A stretch of 64,000 nt of DNA from Rhodobacter flavimaris (GTDB taxonomy: Bacteria; Pseudomonadota; Alphaproteobacteria; Rhodobacterales; Rhodobacteraceae). Of this stretch, positions 39,035-49,797 are shown piece after piece. The notes beneath the pieces are model-generated. The model saw only the letters and a list, made by a program, of their open reading frames with translations, had not been told where the DNA came from and did not search any database. Made by a program: the position numbers and the translations under genes. The DNA lies in the NCBI RefSeq assembly GCF_021378075.1, contig NZ_JAJUOS010000013.1, positions 1-64,000 of the forward strand, read 5' to 3'. Numbering within the stretch: the first letter of the stretch is position 1; each line of letters starts with the position of its first letter.

Positions 39035-39886
39035 ATGCGGAAATTCCTGAATGCGATCTGCGCGGCGGGCGTGGCTGTTGCCTTTGGTGGCATGGCCCAA
39101 GCTCAGGAAAAGGTGATCCAGATGGGCACCATGTCCTGGGAAGACCTGACGCCGATCACCGGCATCACCAAGAAGGTGCTCGAAGACAAGGGCTACACGG
39201 TCGAGGTAACCGAGTTTTCCGAATGGGGCATCGCCTATGCGGCGCTGACCCGTGGTGACATCGACATCATGGCCTCGCAGACCGACTATGTCGCCCATGA
39301 CTACTGGGTGAAGAACATGAATGCGCTGGAGAAAATCTCTCCGGTTTCACACGGGCTTTATCAGGCCTTCGCCGTGCCCTCCTATGTCGATATTACCAGC
39401 ATCGAAGACCTGAATTCCAATGCCGACAAGTTCGGCGGCAAGATTATTGGGATCGAGCCGGGATCGGGCCTGATGCGGGATGCCGCGACTGCCGTGGACG
39501 AATACGGCCTGGACCTCGAACTCGTCGAGGGTTCGACCGGTGCGATGACCGCCGCGCTGAAATCGGCGTCGGATCGCCAGGAATGGATCGCCGTCACCGT
39601 CTGGCAACCCTCGTGGATGATGCAGAAGTTCGACCTGAAATTCCTGGCCGATCCGAAAGGCATCTTCCCCGGCGCACAAAGCTACTACTGGATTGGCACC
39701 AAGGGCTTCTCCGAGGCCAACCCGGCTGCGCGGGAAGCGATCGCCAGCGTTTATGTGCCGCTTGAGAATATCACCGCGATCAACTCGGCGGTGAATGACG
39801 GCAAGACGATGGACGAAGCCGTTGCCGCCTGGGTGGGCGCCAACGCCGACCTGATTAGCCGCTGGGAAGACATCAAGAGCGAATGA
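39035..39886 (+). CDS. Quaternary-ammonium/amino-acid ABC transporter substrate-binding protein (OpuAC/ProX family)
   Basis: 283 residues from ATG 39035, preceded by GTGGAGAG. A Sec signal peptide ends GGMAQA before QEK. The OpuAC fold shows MGTMSWEDLTPITGITKKVLE, EFSEWGIAYAALTRGDIDIMA and VTVWQPSWMMQKFDL; aromatic Trp and Tyr residues can form the cage that binds methylated amines in this family. The closing DEAVAAWVGANADLISRW is typical. First gene of the importer. Confidence 0.93.
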   Translation: MRKFLNAICAAGVAVAFGGMAQAQEKVIQMGTMSWEDLTPITGITKKVLEDKGYTVEVTEFSEWGIAYAALTRGDIDIMASQTDYVAHDYWVKNMNALEKISPVSHGLYQAFAVPSYVDITSIEDLNSNADKFGGKIIGIEPGSGLMRDAATAVDEYGLDLELVEGSTGAMTAALKSASDRQEWIAVTVWQPSWMMQKFDLKFLADPKGIFPGAQSYYWIGTKGFSEANPAAREAIASVYVPLENITAINSAVNDGKTMDEAVAAWVGANADLISRWEDIKSE

Positions 39887-39953
39887 AACACCAGCCGGCC
39901 CGGCATCGCACCGGGCCGACATATTTCAAATGGCCAAGCAAGAGAGCACCCGA

Positions 39954-41033
<1,080 letters not shown>

Positions 41034-41034
41034 C

Positions 41035-41871
41035 ATGGCCTGGAAACAACAGATCAAAGCCTTCGATGCCTGGATAGATGCCGGCATGACGTGGATCGGC
41101 ACCCATGGCAGCGCGGCATTCTCTGCTTTGCGAGGCCTTCTTGAGGGTGGCTATGACGGACTGCTTTGGCTTTTGCAGCTTCCACCTTGGTGGGTGCTCG
41201 GGCTGGCTGTTGGTGGGCTGGCCTGGCGCCTGGTCGGGCGTGGGTTCGGCGTGATCGCGGCTGCGGGTCTTATCCTTTGCTGGGGGATGGGCCTGTGGCC
41301 CGAGACTCTCGAAACACTGGCGCTTGTGCTCTCGGCGACGACGATTGCAGTTCTTGTCGGCGGGATCATCGGAGTTGTCGCAGGCTATAGCCCGCGCGTT
41401 GCGGGCTTCGTCGATCCGGTGCTTGACCTGATCCAGACCTTGCCGCCCTATCTTTACCTGCTGCCCGCTATCGCCTTTCTTGGCTACGGGCCAGCCACGG
41501 CAATCCTGGCCACGTTCATTGTGGCGGTTCCGCCGACGGTGAAGCTGACCGCGCTTGGTATCTCGCGCACGCCTAACGAGTTCCTCGAGCTCGGTACGGC
41601 CACAGGGGCAAGCGGCTGGCAGACCTTCGTCAAGATCCGTCTGCCATTTGCTGCGCGCTCGATCATGGCCGGAGTGAACCAAAGCCTGATGATGGCTTTT
41701 GGCATGGTCGTGATCGCTGGCATCGTTGGGTCGGGCGGTCTTGGCGAAACGATCTATGCCTCGGTGCGCACGCTCGACATTGCCAAATCGGTCGACGCGG
41801 CCATCGCGATCGTCGTCCTGACCATAGTTCTCGACCGCATCAGCCAAGCAGCTCAGAAGGAGACCCCCTGA
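41035..41871 (+). CDS. Glycine betaine-type ABC transporter permease 1 (ProW family)
   Basis: 278 residues. Five to six membrane segments after an amphipathic start; the ATPase contact loop is GISRTPNEFLELGTATGAS, and VPPTVKLTALGI precedes it. Start lies one base after the ATPase stop. Its stop codon overlaps the next permease start by one base. Confidence 0.93.
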   Translation: MAWKQQIKAFDAWIDAGMTWIGTHGSAAFSALRGLLEGGYDGLLWLLQLPPWWVLGLAVGGLAWRLVGRGFGVIAAAGLILCWGMGLWPETLETLALVLSATTIAVLVGGIIGVVAGYSPRVAGFVDPVLDLIQTLPPYLYLLPAIAFLGYGPATAILATFIVAVPPTVKLTALGISRTPNEFLELGTATGASGWQTFVKIRLPFAARSIMAGVNQSLMMAFGMVVIAGIVGSGGLGETIYASVRTLDIAKSVDAAIAIVVLTIVLDRISQAAQKETP

Positions 41872-42698
41872 TGGCCGCCACCACGCCGCTGTTTTCACCG
41901 GGCGCATCGATTGCTCAGGCGATCGAATGGCTCAACATTCACGCACATACGTTCTTTGCCATGATTGGCTGGGCCGTCGAGACCGTTCTGGGCGCCGCCG
42001 AGCAGCTTTTGCTCTGGCCCGCACCCTGGCTGCTCTTGGCCGCAGTCGTTCTGGTAGCGCTACTTGTTTACGGAGTGCGATATGGCGCATTGGCTGCGGC
42101 AAGCCTCGGGCTCTGCCTCGCCAGCGGGCTTTGGAAAGAAGCGATGCAGACCATCGCGCTCGTGAGTGTCTCGGTTACGGTTTCTGTCTTGATTGCCTTC
42201 CCGATGGGCATCTGGGCCGCGCGCAAACCGCGCGCTGAGGCCGTCCTTCGCCCGGTGCTGGACATCATGCAGACGGTGCCGCCATGGGTTTACCTGATCC
42301 CGGCGGTCATGATTTTCAGCCTTGGCAAGGTGCCCGCGCTGATCGCGACCGTCGTCTATGGCATCCCGCCCATGCTCCGCATCACGACGCTGGCGTTCAA
42401 GGAAGTGCCGCGTGAGCTGATCGAACTCGGGCAGGCGTCCGGAGCGGGGTTCTGGCAGGTTCTCGGCAAGCTGGAAATTCCCGCCGCGCGCAAGACGCTT
42501 CTGGTAGGGTTGAACCAGACGATCCTGCTTTCGCTTGCCATGGTCGTGCTGGCGGGGCTGGTCGGTGCTGGCGGCCTTGGCGCCGAGGTGACGCGCGGGC
42601 TAACGCGGATGGAGATGGGGCTCGGGCTGCGCGCGGGTCTTTCCATCGTGGCGGTAGCAATCTTGCTCGATCGTCTGTCGCGCCGCGCGCTGGGGTGA
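41871..42698 (+). CDS. Glycine betaine-type ABC transporter permease 2 (ProW family)
   Basis: 275 residues, homologous in layout to the preceding permease: LDIMQTVPPWVYLIPAVMIF, YGIPPMLRITTLAFKEVPRE and LNQTILLSLAMVVLAGLVG. Two different ProW-type permeases in one importer suggest a heterodimeric pore, unlike the homodimeric ProW of enteric bacteria. Overlaps permease 1 as TGATG. Confidence 0.93.
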   Translation: MAATTPLFSPGASIAQAIEWLNIHAHTFFAMIGWAVETVLGAAEQLLLWPAPWLLLAAVVLVALLVYGVRYGALAAASLGLCLASGLWKEAMQTIALVSVSVTVSVLIAFPMGIWAARKPRAEAVLRPVLDIMQTVPPWVYLIPAVMIFSLGKVPALIATVVYGIPPMLRITTLAFKEVPRELIELGQASGAGFWQVLGKLEIPAARKTLLVGLNQTILLSLAMVVLAGLVGAGGLGAEVTRGLTRMEMGLGLRAGLSIVAVAILLDRLSRRALG

Positions 42699-42713
42699 TA
42701 AGGGGGGATAATT

Positions 42714-43766
42714 ATGCTCGACAGGGTCAGTAAAGGCATGGAACCCAGCGAACCTCTCGTCCCCGCAGGTGCGGCCTACTATCCGGTGCCCGCTGCCAGC
42801 CCCACGCGGTCCTATGCGTTTATCCTTGTTCCGGGTTTTACCCTCCTGGCATTCAGTTCGGCGGTGGAGCCATTGCGCATCGCCAATCAACTCTCTCAGC
42901 AGCCGCTCTATCGCTGGCGGCTGATGTCGGAAGGGGGAACGCCTGTCACAAGTTCCTCGGGCATTTCGGTCTGTGTCGATGGGACTCTGGAGTCTATGGA
43001 ACGAGAGACCCGCGCGTTCGTCTGCGCCGGCAACCCAGCCGCGGCGGCCGCATCCCCCAAGGTCGTGACGGCGATTCAGCGCCATGCCCGTTTCGGCGGC
43101 GCGGTGGGCGGCATCTGCACCGGCGCTGTGGCCTTGGCCGAGGCGGGGCTGCTGGCGGATCATCCCTTCACATTGCACTGGGAAAACCAACCCGCCTTTA
43201 GCGAGGATTATCCGATGCTATGCCCCACCGCGAACCGTTTTGAGGTATCGGGGCGCGTGATGACCTGCGGCGGCGGCGCTGCCGCCACGGATATGATGCT
43301 TTCACTTATCGCGGAGGATCACGGGGCCGACTTTGCCGCGATGGTCTCAGAAATGTGCCTGCGCAAGGTGATGATGGGCATCGAGAAGGAACAGCGCAGC
43401 TCCTTGTCGGTCATGATCCGTTCGCGAAATCCGGGCTTGTTGCGTGTCGTCAATCTCATGAACGATCACATTGAAGACCCCCTCACCCTCGACGATCTGG
43501 CGCGCGTCGCGGGCTTTTCGCGCCGGCATGTCGAGCGAATGTTCGTCGCGGTTCTCGGTCAATCGCCTGGCGACTACTATCGAGGCATCCGGCTCGATCG
43601 GGGACGCAATCTGCTTTCTACGACGGATATGAGCCTTCTCGAGGTGGCAATGGCCTGCGGCTTCGGATCGGTCGCCCATTTCTCCAAGAGCTTCAAGGCG
43701 CGCTTTGGTGTGGCTCCGACGAAATTCAATTACCGGCTCGGCGCAAGTCGCCGAGTTCAGAATTGA
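42714..43766 (+). CDS. GlxA/GbdR-type AraC family regulator with DJ-1/PfpI domain
   Basis: 350 residues. Residues about 30-205 are the DJ-1/PfpI-like domain (FILVPGFTLLAFSSAVEPLR, GGICTGAVALAEAG with the conserved Cys). Residues about 245-345 are the AraC double HTH: LTLDDLARVAGFSRRHVERMF and MSLLEVAMACGFGSVAHFSK. Relatives (GbdR, CdhR, ArgR of Pseudomonas) activate catabolism of glycine betaine, carnitine or arginine. Directly after the importer genes, so it probably controls this importer, the nearby catabolic genes, or both. Confidence 0.93.
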   Translation: MLDRVSKGMEPSEPLVPAGAAYYPVPAASPTRSYAFILVPGFTLLAFSSAVEPLRIANQLSQQPLYRWRLMSEGGTPVTSSSGISVCVDGTLESMERETRAFVCAGNPAAAAASPKVVTAIQRHARFGGAVGGICTGAVALAEAGLLADHPFTLHWENQPAFSEDYPMLCPTANRFEVSGRVMTCGGGAAATDMMLSLIAEDHGADFAAMVSEMCLRKVMMGIEKEQRSSLSVMIRSRNPGLLRVVNLMNDHIEDPLTLDDLARVAGFSRRHVERMFVAVLGQSPGDYYRGIRLDRGRNLLSTTDMSLLEVAMACGFGSVAHFSKSFKARFGVAPTKFNYRLGASRRVQN

Positions 43767-44508
43767 ACCTGAAGAGTTCCCTTGGGCCCAGCGCCCAGCC
43801 AGAAAGCCTCAATGTGGAATTGAGACGTCAGGCGTGAACATGACCTGACAGGTGCGGTTTATCCGCGAGTTCAATCAACTCACCGGACAGAGATTCTCTC
43901 CCCTGATGAGCTAAGGCCCTGTGCAGCTAAGAGTCACGGGCCTCGCTCTGCCACAGAACGACTCCCGCCCGTTCCACAGACCGCCCAGTCGGACTCTCGG
44001 TGACAGTCGCTACGAAGGCATGCTGCAACATGGTTTTCGCAAACCGGACCTTCGCACCGGCATTCAAAGATATGCTTGGCAGGGTTCGCCTCACGCGTCC
44101 CAAGGGGGCGAGCGTCACAACACCTCGGTGCCCTGATCGTCGCGCTCGCGGTGCCCCCGGTGTTGACGGTGAGAACCATGCCGCACAATCTCGCGGGGTG
44201 TCTCTTTGGCCTTCAAGTCATCATCCAAATGGTAAGCCCGGCCCATCCACTGCTTCTTCCCGCACGGCGATGGCACTGCTCTCCGCAGCAGAACCAAGGG
44301 TTTCAGCCCATCCCCGCCACGCCAGTGAATGCATCGATGGATGCCTTGCCTGTGACATCCAGCAACCACGGCCCGCACCCCTAGACACACACGCTCGGAT
44401 CGATGGTGCGTAACGCTTGAGCCGTCTCAGATGGCACCACGCACGCGCAGCCGGGGACCCGAACTCGATGAAAGCATTTGCTTCAACAGTCGTCTTCAAG
44501 CCCGATGC
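43767..44508. other. Long intergenic stretch, probably eroded sequence
   Basis: About 740 bases between the GlxA-type gene and the dimethylglycine-dehydrogenase-like gene. It holds several overlapping short frames on both strands (for example 44000-44413 plus, 44115-44390 minus) without binding sites, family motifs or consistent codon use. Weak inverted repeats at 43808-43824 and 43827-43849 could end the GlxA transcript. I see no intact gene. Confidence 0.5.
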
Positions 44509-46956
44509 TCAGGCGCGCACGCGGGAAGACTTGGGATCGTAAAGCGGCGCAAGGCTTGCTTCGGCCTCAACAATCTGACCAGCCACATCGATGGTGAAGT
44601 TTGATGCAAGGATTTCGGCGGGTGTTTCATCGGCACGGCAGGGAACATAGCCAAGGCCGATCGCGCCACACAGTGCATGGCCGTAATTGCCTGAAGTGAG
44701 CTGGCCCACAATCTTGCCATCACGCAAGATCGGCTCGTTATGGAATACGAGCGGCTGCGAGTCTTTGAGGCGAAACTGCACCATCCGCCGCGTGAGGCCC
44801 GCTTCGCGCTTGCGCAGCACAGCCTCGCGGCCGATGAAGGTGCCCTTTTCGGGTTTGACTGCGAAGCCCAGACCCGCCTCAAGCACGTGATCCTCGTCGG
44901 TAATGTCATGGCCGAAGTGGCGATAGGCTTTCTCGATACGGCAGCTATCCATCGCATGCAGGCCGCACAGCTTTAGGTCAACCTGTTCACCGGCCTCGAC
45001 AATCGCCTCAAAAACATGTGCAGCCTGATCCGTCGAGACATAAAGCTCCCAGCCCAGTTCGCCCACATAAGTCACGCGATGCGCCCGTGCGAGTCCCATG
45101 CCAATCTCGATTTCGCGCGCGCAGCCAAAGGGATGCGCCTCATTTGAAAAATCATTGGGCGAGATCAGCCGCAGCAATTCGCGCGAACGCGGCCCCATGA
45201 GAGGGATCACCGCTTCGGCAGAGGTAACGTCGGTGATCGTCACCCAGGCCTCACCCAGATGGTTGCGCAGCCAGACAAGATCGCGCTGAAGTGTTGCGCC
45301 GGGCACGACAAGGAAGAAAGCGGTTTCCGAGAGCCGGGTTACGGTCAGGTCGCTCTCGATGCCTCCACGCTCGTTAAGCATTTGCGTGTAAACGATGCGC
45401 CCCACGGGCACGTCTACATCATTGGCGCACAGCCGCTGCAAGAAGGGCGCCGCATCGCGCCCCTCGACACGGATCTTGCCAAAGCTGGTCATATCGAGCA
45501 GACCCACGCCTTCGCGCATCGCCATGTGCTCGGCGCGCTGATTGTCGAACCAGTTCTGTCGCTTCCAGCTAAAGCGGTATTCCGGGGTTTGACCTTCGTT
45601 CGCGAACCAGTTCGCACGCTCCCAGCCTGCGACCTCGCCGAAGACGGCTCCGCGGGCTTTCAGGTGCTCATGCAGGGGCGAACGACGCACCCCGCGCGCG
45701 GTGGCCATCTGCCGATAAGGAAAGTGATCGGCGTAGAGTAGGCCAAGCGTTTCGCTCACCCGTTCTTTCAGATAGCGGCGGTTTTTCTGGAACGGTTGGG
45801 CGCGGCGGATGTCCACCTCCCACAGATCGAACGGCGGCTCGCCATCGTTCATCCACTGCGACAGTGCCATGCCCGCCCCGCCGGATGAGACGATGCCGAT
45901 CGAGTTATACCCTGCTGCAATCCAATAGCCGCGCAGATTGGGCGCCTCGCCAAGATAGTAGCGGTCGTCGGGCGTGAAACTTTCAGGGCCGTTGAAGAAG
46001 GTGTGGATGCCCGCGTCTGCCAGCATCGGTATGCGGGAAACCGCCTTTTCGAGGATCGGCTCGAAGTGATCGAAGTCTTCCGGCAGCTGGTCAAAGCAGA
46101 AGTCCTCCGAAATGCCGTTCATCCCCCAGGGTTTCGCCTTGGGTTCGAAAGCGCCGAGCAGGATCTTGCCCGCGTCTTCCTTGTAGTAGGCGCATTCGTC
46201 GGGCACCCGCAGCACCGGAAGCTGCGTCAGATCGGGGATGTTTTCGGTGACGATGTAGAAATGCTCACAGGCATGGAGCGGCAGGGTCACGTCGTTTTGC
46301 GCCGCAAGATCGCGCCCCCACATGCCGCCGCAGTTCACTACGTTCTCTGTTGCGATATGACCCTTGTCGCCATTTACCTCCCAGTCGACGCCCGTCACGC
46401 GCCCATCGACAGTGGTGACTTTCGTCACCTTCACCTGCTCGATAATCTTGGCCCCACGCATCCGCGCACCCTTGGCAAGCGCCAGCGCGATGTTGCCCGG
46501 GTCAGCCTGCCCATCGAGCGGCAGGTGCACCCCTGCCACCACATCCTCAATGTTGAGGTGGGGGTAGCGTTCGAGCACCTCGGCAGGCGACAGCTCGTTG
46601 ACGTCCACGCCAAAGGCCCGTGCGAGCGCCGCCTGACGGAAAATCTCTTCGCGCCGCTCCTCGGTCAGCGCCACGGTGATCGAACCACACTGGCGGAACC
46701 CGGTCGCAAGTCCCGTCTCGGCCTCCAGCTCGCCGTAAAGGTCGGCCGAATATTTTGCGAGCCGGGTCATGTTCTGGCTCGCGCGAAGCTGGCCAATAAG
46801 CCCCGCAGCATGCCATGTGGTCCCCGAAGTCAGTTGCTTGCGTTCCAGCAAGACGATGTCAGTCCAGCCGAGTTTGGCAAGGTGATAGGCCACGGAGCAG
46901 CCAGAGATGCCACCTCCGATGATGACGACACGGGCTTTGGCAGGAACGTTGGTCAT
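44509..46956 (-). CDS. Dimethylglycine dehydrogenase/GcvT-type FAD and folate enzyme
   Basis: 815 residues from ATG 46956. Residues 1-400 are an FAD domain (VVIIGGGISGCSVAYHLA) with His49 in SGTTWHAAGL, the residue that binds FAD covalently in dimethylglycine dehydrogenase. Residues about 425-810 are the GcvT-like tetrahydrofolate domain (GVGLLDMTSFGKIRVEG, GLGWEL-like VGELGWELYVS, and TSGNYGHALCGAIGLGYV at the end). Such proteins demethylate N-methyl amino acids and pass the methyl group to folate. Divergent from the XRE-cupin regulator, across a palindrome. Confidence 0.92.
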   Translation of the reverse strand: MTNVPAKARVVIIGGGISGCSVAYHLAKLGWTDIVLLERKQLTSGTTWHAAGLIGQLRASQNMTRLAKYSADLYGELEAETGLATGFRQCGSITVALTEERREEIFRQAALARAFGVDVNELSPAEVLERYPHLNIEDVVAGVHLPLDGQADPGNIALALAKGARMRGAKIIEQVKVTKVTTVDGRVTGVDWEVNGDKGHIATENVVNCGGMWGRDLAAQNDVTLPLHACEHFYIVTENIPDLTQLPVLRVPDECAYYKEDAGKILLGAFEPKAKPWGMNGISEDFCFDQLPEDFDHFEPILEKAVSRIPMLADAGIHTFFNGPESFTPDDRYYLGEAPNLRGYWIAAGYNSIGIVSSGGAGMALSQWMNDGEPPFDLWEVDIRRAQPFQKNRRYLKERVSETLGLLYADHFPYRQMATARGVRRSPLHEHLKARGAVFGEVAGWERANWFANEGQTPEYRFSWKRQNWFDNQRAEHMAMREGVGLLDMTSFGKIRVEGRDAAPFLQRLCANDVDVPVGRIVYTQMLNERGGIESDLTVTRLSETAFFLVVPGATLQRDLVWLRNHLGEAWVTITDVTSAEAVIPLMGPRSRELLRLISPNDFSNEAHPFGCAREIEIGMGLARAHRVTYVGELGWELYVSTDQAAHVFEAIVEAGEQVDLKLCGLHAMDSCRIEKAYRHFGHDITDEDHVLEAGLGFAVKPEKGTFIGREAVLRKREAGLTRRMVQFRLKDSQPLVFHNEPILRDGKIVGQLTSGNYGHALCGAIGLGYVPCRADETPAEILASNFTIDVAGQIVEAEASLAPLYDPKSSRVRA

Positions 46957-47037
46957 GGGGAAATCCGGTTCGGTGAGGTGGCAGGCACGGCGGATATTTC
47001 TGAGGTCGCCCGTCTTCGCCTTCAGAAAGCCATGGCC

Positions 47038-47068
47038 AAAATGAAATTTCAACAGAAATTTTCATTTT
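47038..47068. promoter_or_regulatory. Palindromic operator candidate between the demethylase and the XRE-cupin gene
   Basis: AAAATGAAATTTC at 47038-47050 is repeated inverted, with one extra base, at 47055-47068 (GAAATTTTCATTTT). It lies 82 bases from the demethylase start and 95 bases from the regulator start, in an AT-rich divergent promoter. Position and symmetry fit binding by the XRE-cupin protein. Confidence 0.65.
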
Positions 47069-47163
47069 TGTGAATTATCAGATCGTCACCGGTCATAAAA
47101 CTTCTTCTTGCCTTGAGCTTTTCATTCAACTCCAACATGGTGCAACGCTGAAGGGGGCACTCG

Positions 47164-47718
47164 ATGAGCCATCATGTCGGCGAAGATATCCGCTCGCTGC
47201 GTAAGACGCGGGGTATGACGTTGTCCCAACTGGCGGCCGATGTAGGGCGCTCGGTAGGATGGCTCAGCCAGATCGAGCGCGGCCAGACCACGCCTTCGGT
47301 CCGTGACCTTGGCCTGCTTGCCGAGCGGCTTGAGGTTAACCTCAGCTTCTTCTTTCGGTCTTCGGCCCGCGCGCCTGAGGAACAGGGACTCGTGCTGCGC
47401 GCCGCCGATCGCCCCACCATCGGCTCGGCCGAAAGCGGGCTGACCGAAGAACTCTTGTCCCCCACACTCAGCGGATCGTTCGAGATGATCCGGTCGGTTT
47501 TTGCCCCCCGATCGTCAAGTGAGGGGCCGCGTAAGGCGCGTCCCACCGAAGACGGAGGTGTTCTGCTCTCGGGTTCCCTTACCCTCATCGTGGGCGAGAC
47601 TGAGGTGCAGCTTTCACCCGGTGACAGTTTCCAGTTCAACCAAGCCGATTACGCTTGGCGCAACGATGGCACTGAGCCCGCAGTGGTGATCTGGGTCGTT
47701 TCGCCGCCAATATATTAG
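47164..47718 (+). CDS. XRE-family regulator with cupin domain
   Basis: 184 residues. The HTH occupies residues about 6-62 (IRSLRKTRGMTLSQLAADVG, SVGWLSQIERGQTTPSV) and the cupin domain about 105-182 (EDGGVLLSGSLTLIVGETEV and LSPGDSFQFN). This PuuR-like class represses genes for polyamine, betaine or amino-acid use and senses the ligand in the cupin barrel. AAGGGGGC lies eight bases before the ATG. Likely represses the divergent demethylase gene and itself. Confidence 0.92.
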   Translation: MSHHVGEDIRSLRKTRGMTLSQLAADVGRSVGWLSQIERGQTTPSVRDLGLLAERLEVNLSFFFRSSARAPEEQGLVLRAADRPTIGSAESGLTEELLSPTLSGSFEMIRSVFAPRSSSEGPRKARPTEDGGVLLSGSLTLIVGETEVQLSPGDSFQFNQADYAWRNDGTEPAVVIWVVSPPIY

Positions 47719-47905
47719 AAACACAAATGCGCCGACCGGTGAAAAGCGGCCGAAGCTGCGCCGAGACTGGCATTGATATGTATTACTCGGAAAGCCTGTG
47801 CCTGTTCGCAACTTTGACGATGTGACCGCCGACCAATGCCACTCAGCATCTGCAGACACGAAACAGGTCTCGCCGAGCTACTAATTGCAGGGCTTTTTGT
47901 TCTTC

Positions 47906-47981
47906 TGGTGCCGACGGAGGGATTCGAACCCCCGACCCTCGACTTACAAGATCGCCGCTCTACCAACTGAGCTACGCCGGC
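47906..47981 (-). tRNA. tRNA-Thr (TGT)
   Basis: 76 nucleotides with an encoded CCA at 47906-47908. Acceptor GCCGGCG/CGTCGGC (one wobble), D arm GCTC/GAGC, anticodon loop CTTGTAA giving TGT, T loop TTCGAAT. The anticodon stem has one closing mismatch. Confidence 0.93.
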
Positions 47982-48031
47982 ACATGCCCTGCCATACAGG
48001 CCGCGCGCGGCCCGCGCAAGATCACGCGCGA

Positions 48032-49717
48032 CTAACGGCGGCGGGCAAGGTTGGCGCGCGCCAAAACCATCGTCGCGATGAGCCCGACCAGCATCACCAG
48101 AAGAGCCGCCGGCGCGGCATCGCCCAGGTTCTCGAGGCTCGCCTTTTCATGCACGCGGGTCGCCAGCGTCTCGTAATTGAAGGGGCGCAGCAGCATCGTC
48201 GCGGGCAACTCCTTGACGCTTTCAACAAAGACCATCAGCACCGCCGAGGCGATCGAGCCACGGATCAGCGGCATATAGACCTCGCGCAGCGCCCCGCCCG
48301 CCGTGCGCCCGAGCGAGCGCGCCGCCATCGGCAGCGAGGGCGAAATGCGCCCAAAGGCGCTATCGGCTGCAGACTGCGCCAGCGCGAAGAACCGCACCAC
48401 ATAGGCCAAAATGATCGCGAAGGCTGAGCCGGTCAGCAATAGCCCCGGATCGGTGCCGGTCAGCGCGAGTATTCCATCGGCCAGGCGGTGATCAATCGCC
48501 GCCAGCGGGATCAGGATACCCACCGCCAGCACCGCGCCCGGCGCGGCATAGCCCACCGCTGTCAGCGGCAGCAGGGTGCGCGGCAGCCGCCGACCCGTCA
48601 TGCGCACCCCATACACCATGAATAGCGCGGCCAGCACGGTCAGCACCGCCGCCGCCCCACCGGTGACCAGCGTATGCACCAGCGCGCGGCTCAGGCCGGG
48701 GCCGAACCAGGCCTCGGGGTTGGACCAAGCGTAGGCCGAGATCACAGAAACCGGCAGCACGAACCCCATGGTGAAGGGCGCGAGGCAGAGCCCGGTCGCC
48801 ACCCAGCCGGTCGCCCCGCGCAGCTCTGTGCGGTTGATCGGTCGGGGTTGGCGCGCCGACTGGTAGTAGCGCGAATGCCGCCTGCTGCGCTTTTCCAGCG
48901 CAAGAAGCACCATGATCACCGTCAGCACCACGCCCGCGATCTGCGCCGCACCACCCGCGTTGCCCGCCTCAAGCCAGGTCGTGAAGATCCCAGTCGTCAG
49001 GGTCTGCACGCCGAAATAATCCACCACCCCAAAATCGGCGACGGTCTCCATCATGGCAATCGCCGCCCCCGCCGCGATGGCGGGCCGCGCCAGCGGCAGG
49101 CCCACGCGCAGAAACAGCCCGACCGGCCCGGCACCAAGGGCACGCGCGACCTCGTAGCTGCCGCCCGACTGCTCGCGGAAGGCCGAGCGCGCCAACAGAT
49201 AGACGTAGGGGTAAAGCGAGGCCGCCAGCACCAGCACCGCCGCCCAACGCGAGCGCACCTCGGGGAACCAGTAGTCCCGCGCCGAGGTCCAGCCGAAGGC
49301 CTCGCGCAGCGCTCCCTGCACGGGCCCCGAGTAATCGAGAAAATCGACCAGCGCATAGGCCGTCACATAGGCCGGGATCGCCAGCGGCAGCAGCAGCAGC
49401 CACTCCAGCCACCCGGAAAACGGAAAGCGATACATCGAGATCAGCCAGGCCGAGCCCGCCCCAATCGCCGCCGTCAGCGCAGCAACCCCCACCGCCAGAT
49501 AGGCCGTATTGCCCAGATAGCGCGGAAGCGTCGTCGCGATCAGATGCGGCCAGATGTTCTCGGTCGGGTTCAGCGCCAGCCAGATCACCGCCACCAGCGG
49601 CGCCAGCACTACCGCGGCAATCAGCGCCGCCCCCACCGACCAGATGCCCGAGCCAGAGGTGCGCAACCCCGTGCCCGAACCCGCCGTCATTACCTGAGTC
49701 TTCTGATCGGTTACCAT
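48032..49717 (-). CDS. Iron(III)-type ABC transporter permease (FbpB/AfuB family)
   Basis: 561 residues with about 12 membrane segments in two homologous halves, each with an EAA loop (SYEVARALGAGPVGLFLRV and MAARSLGRTAGGALREVYMP). This is the fused permease of ferric-ion or thiamine-type importers. The binding protein and ATPase that normally accompany it are not next to it: tRNA-Thr lies downstream and a divergent gene upstream. Substrate is therefore uncertain; iron is the default for the family. Confidence 0.9.
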   Translation of the reverse strand: MVTDQKTQVMTAGSGTGLRTSGSGIWSVGAALIAAVVLAPLVAVIWLALNPTENIWPHLIATTLPRYLGNTAYLAVGVAALTAAIGAGSAWLISMYRFPFSGWLEWLLLLPLAIPAYVTAYALVDFLDYSGPVQGALREAFGWTSARDYWFPEVRSRWAAVLVLAASLYPYVYLLARSAFREQSGGSYEVARALGAGPVGLFLRVGLPLARPAIAAGAAIAMMETVADFGVVDYFGVQTLTTGIFTTWLEAGNAGGAAQIAGVVLTVIMVLLALEKRSRRHSRYYQSARQPRPINRTELRGATGWVATGLCLAPFTMGFVLPVSVISAYAWSNPEAWFGPGLSRALVHTLVTGGAAAVLTVLAALFMVYGVRMTGRRLPRTLLPLTAVGYAAPGAVLAVGILIPLAAIDHRLADGILALTGTDPGLLLTGSAFAIILAYVVRFFALAQSAADSAFGRISPSLPMAARSLGRTAGGALREVYMPLIRGSIASAVLMVFVESVKELPATMLLRPFNYETLATRVHEKASLENLGDAAPAALLVMLVGLIATMVLARANLARRR

Positions 49718-49797
49718 GCCCCCGGCTTATACCGAAACCGGTTTGCCTGTCCAGAAAAGCGCCGGTAATCTTTGCCCGATTACGCAGGGAATTCAGT

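Noticed and set aside
43808..43849. Small inverted repeats after the GlxA-type gene as a terminator
   Set aside because: Stems are six base pairs and lack a T-run, so they are too weak to call.
44000..44413. Overlapping short frames on both strands, considered as an insertion sequence remnant
   Set aside because: No transposase motif or terminal inverted repeats could be identified, so it is left as eroded intergenic sequence.
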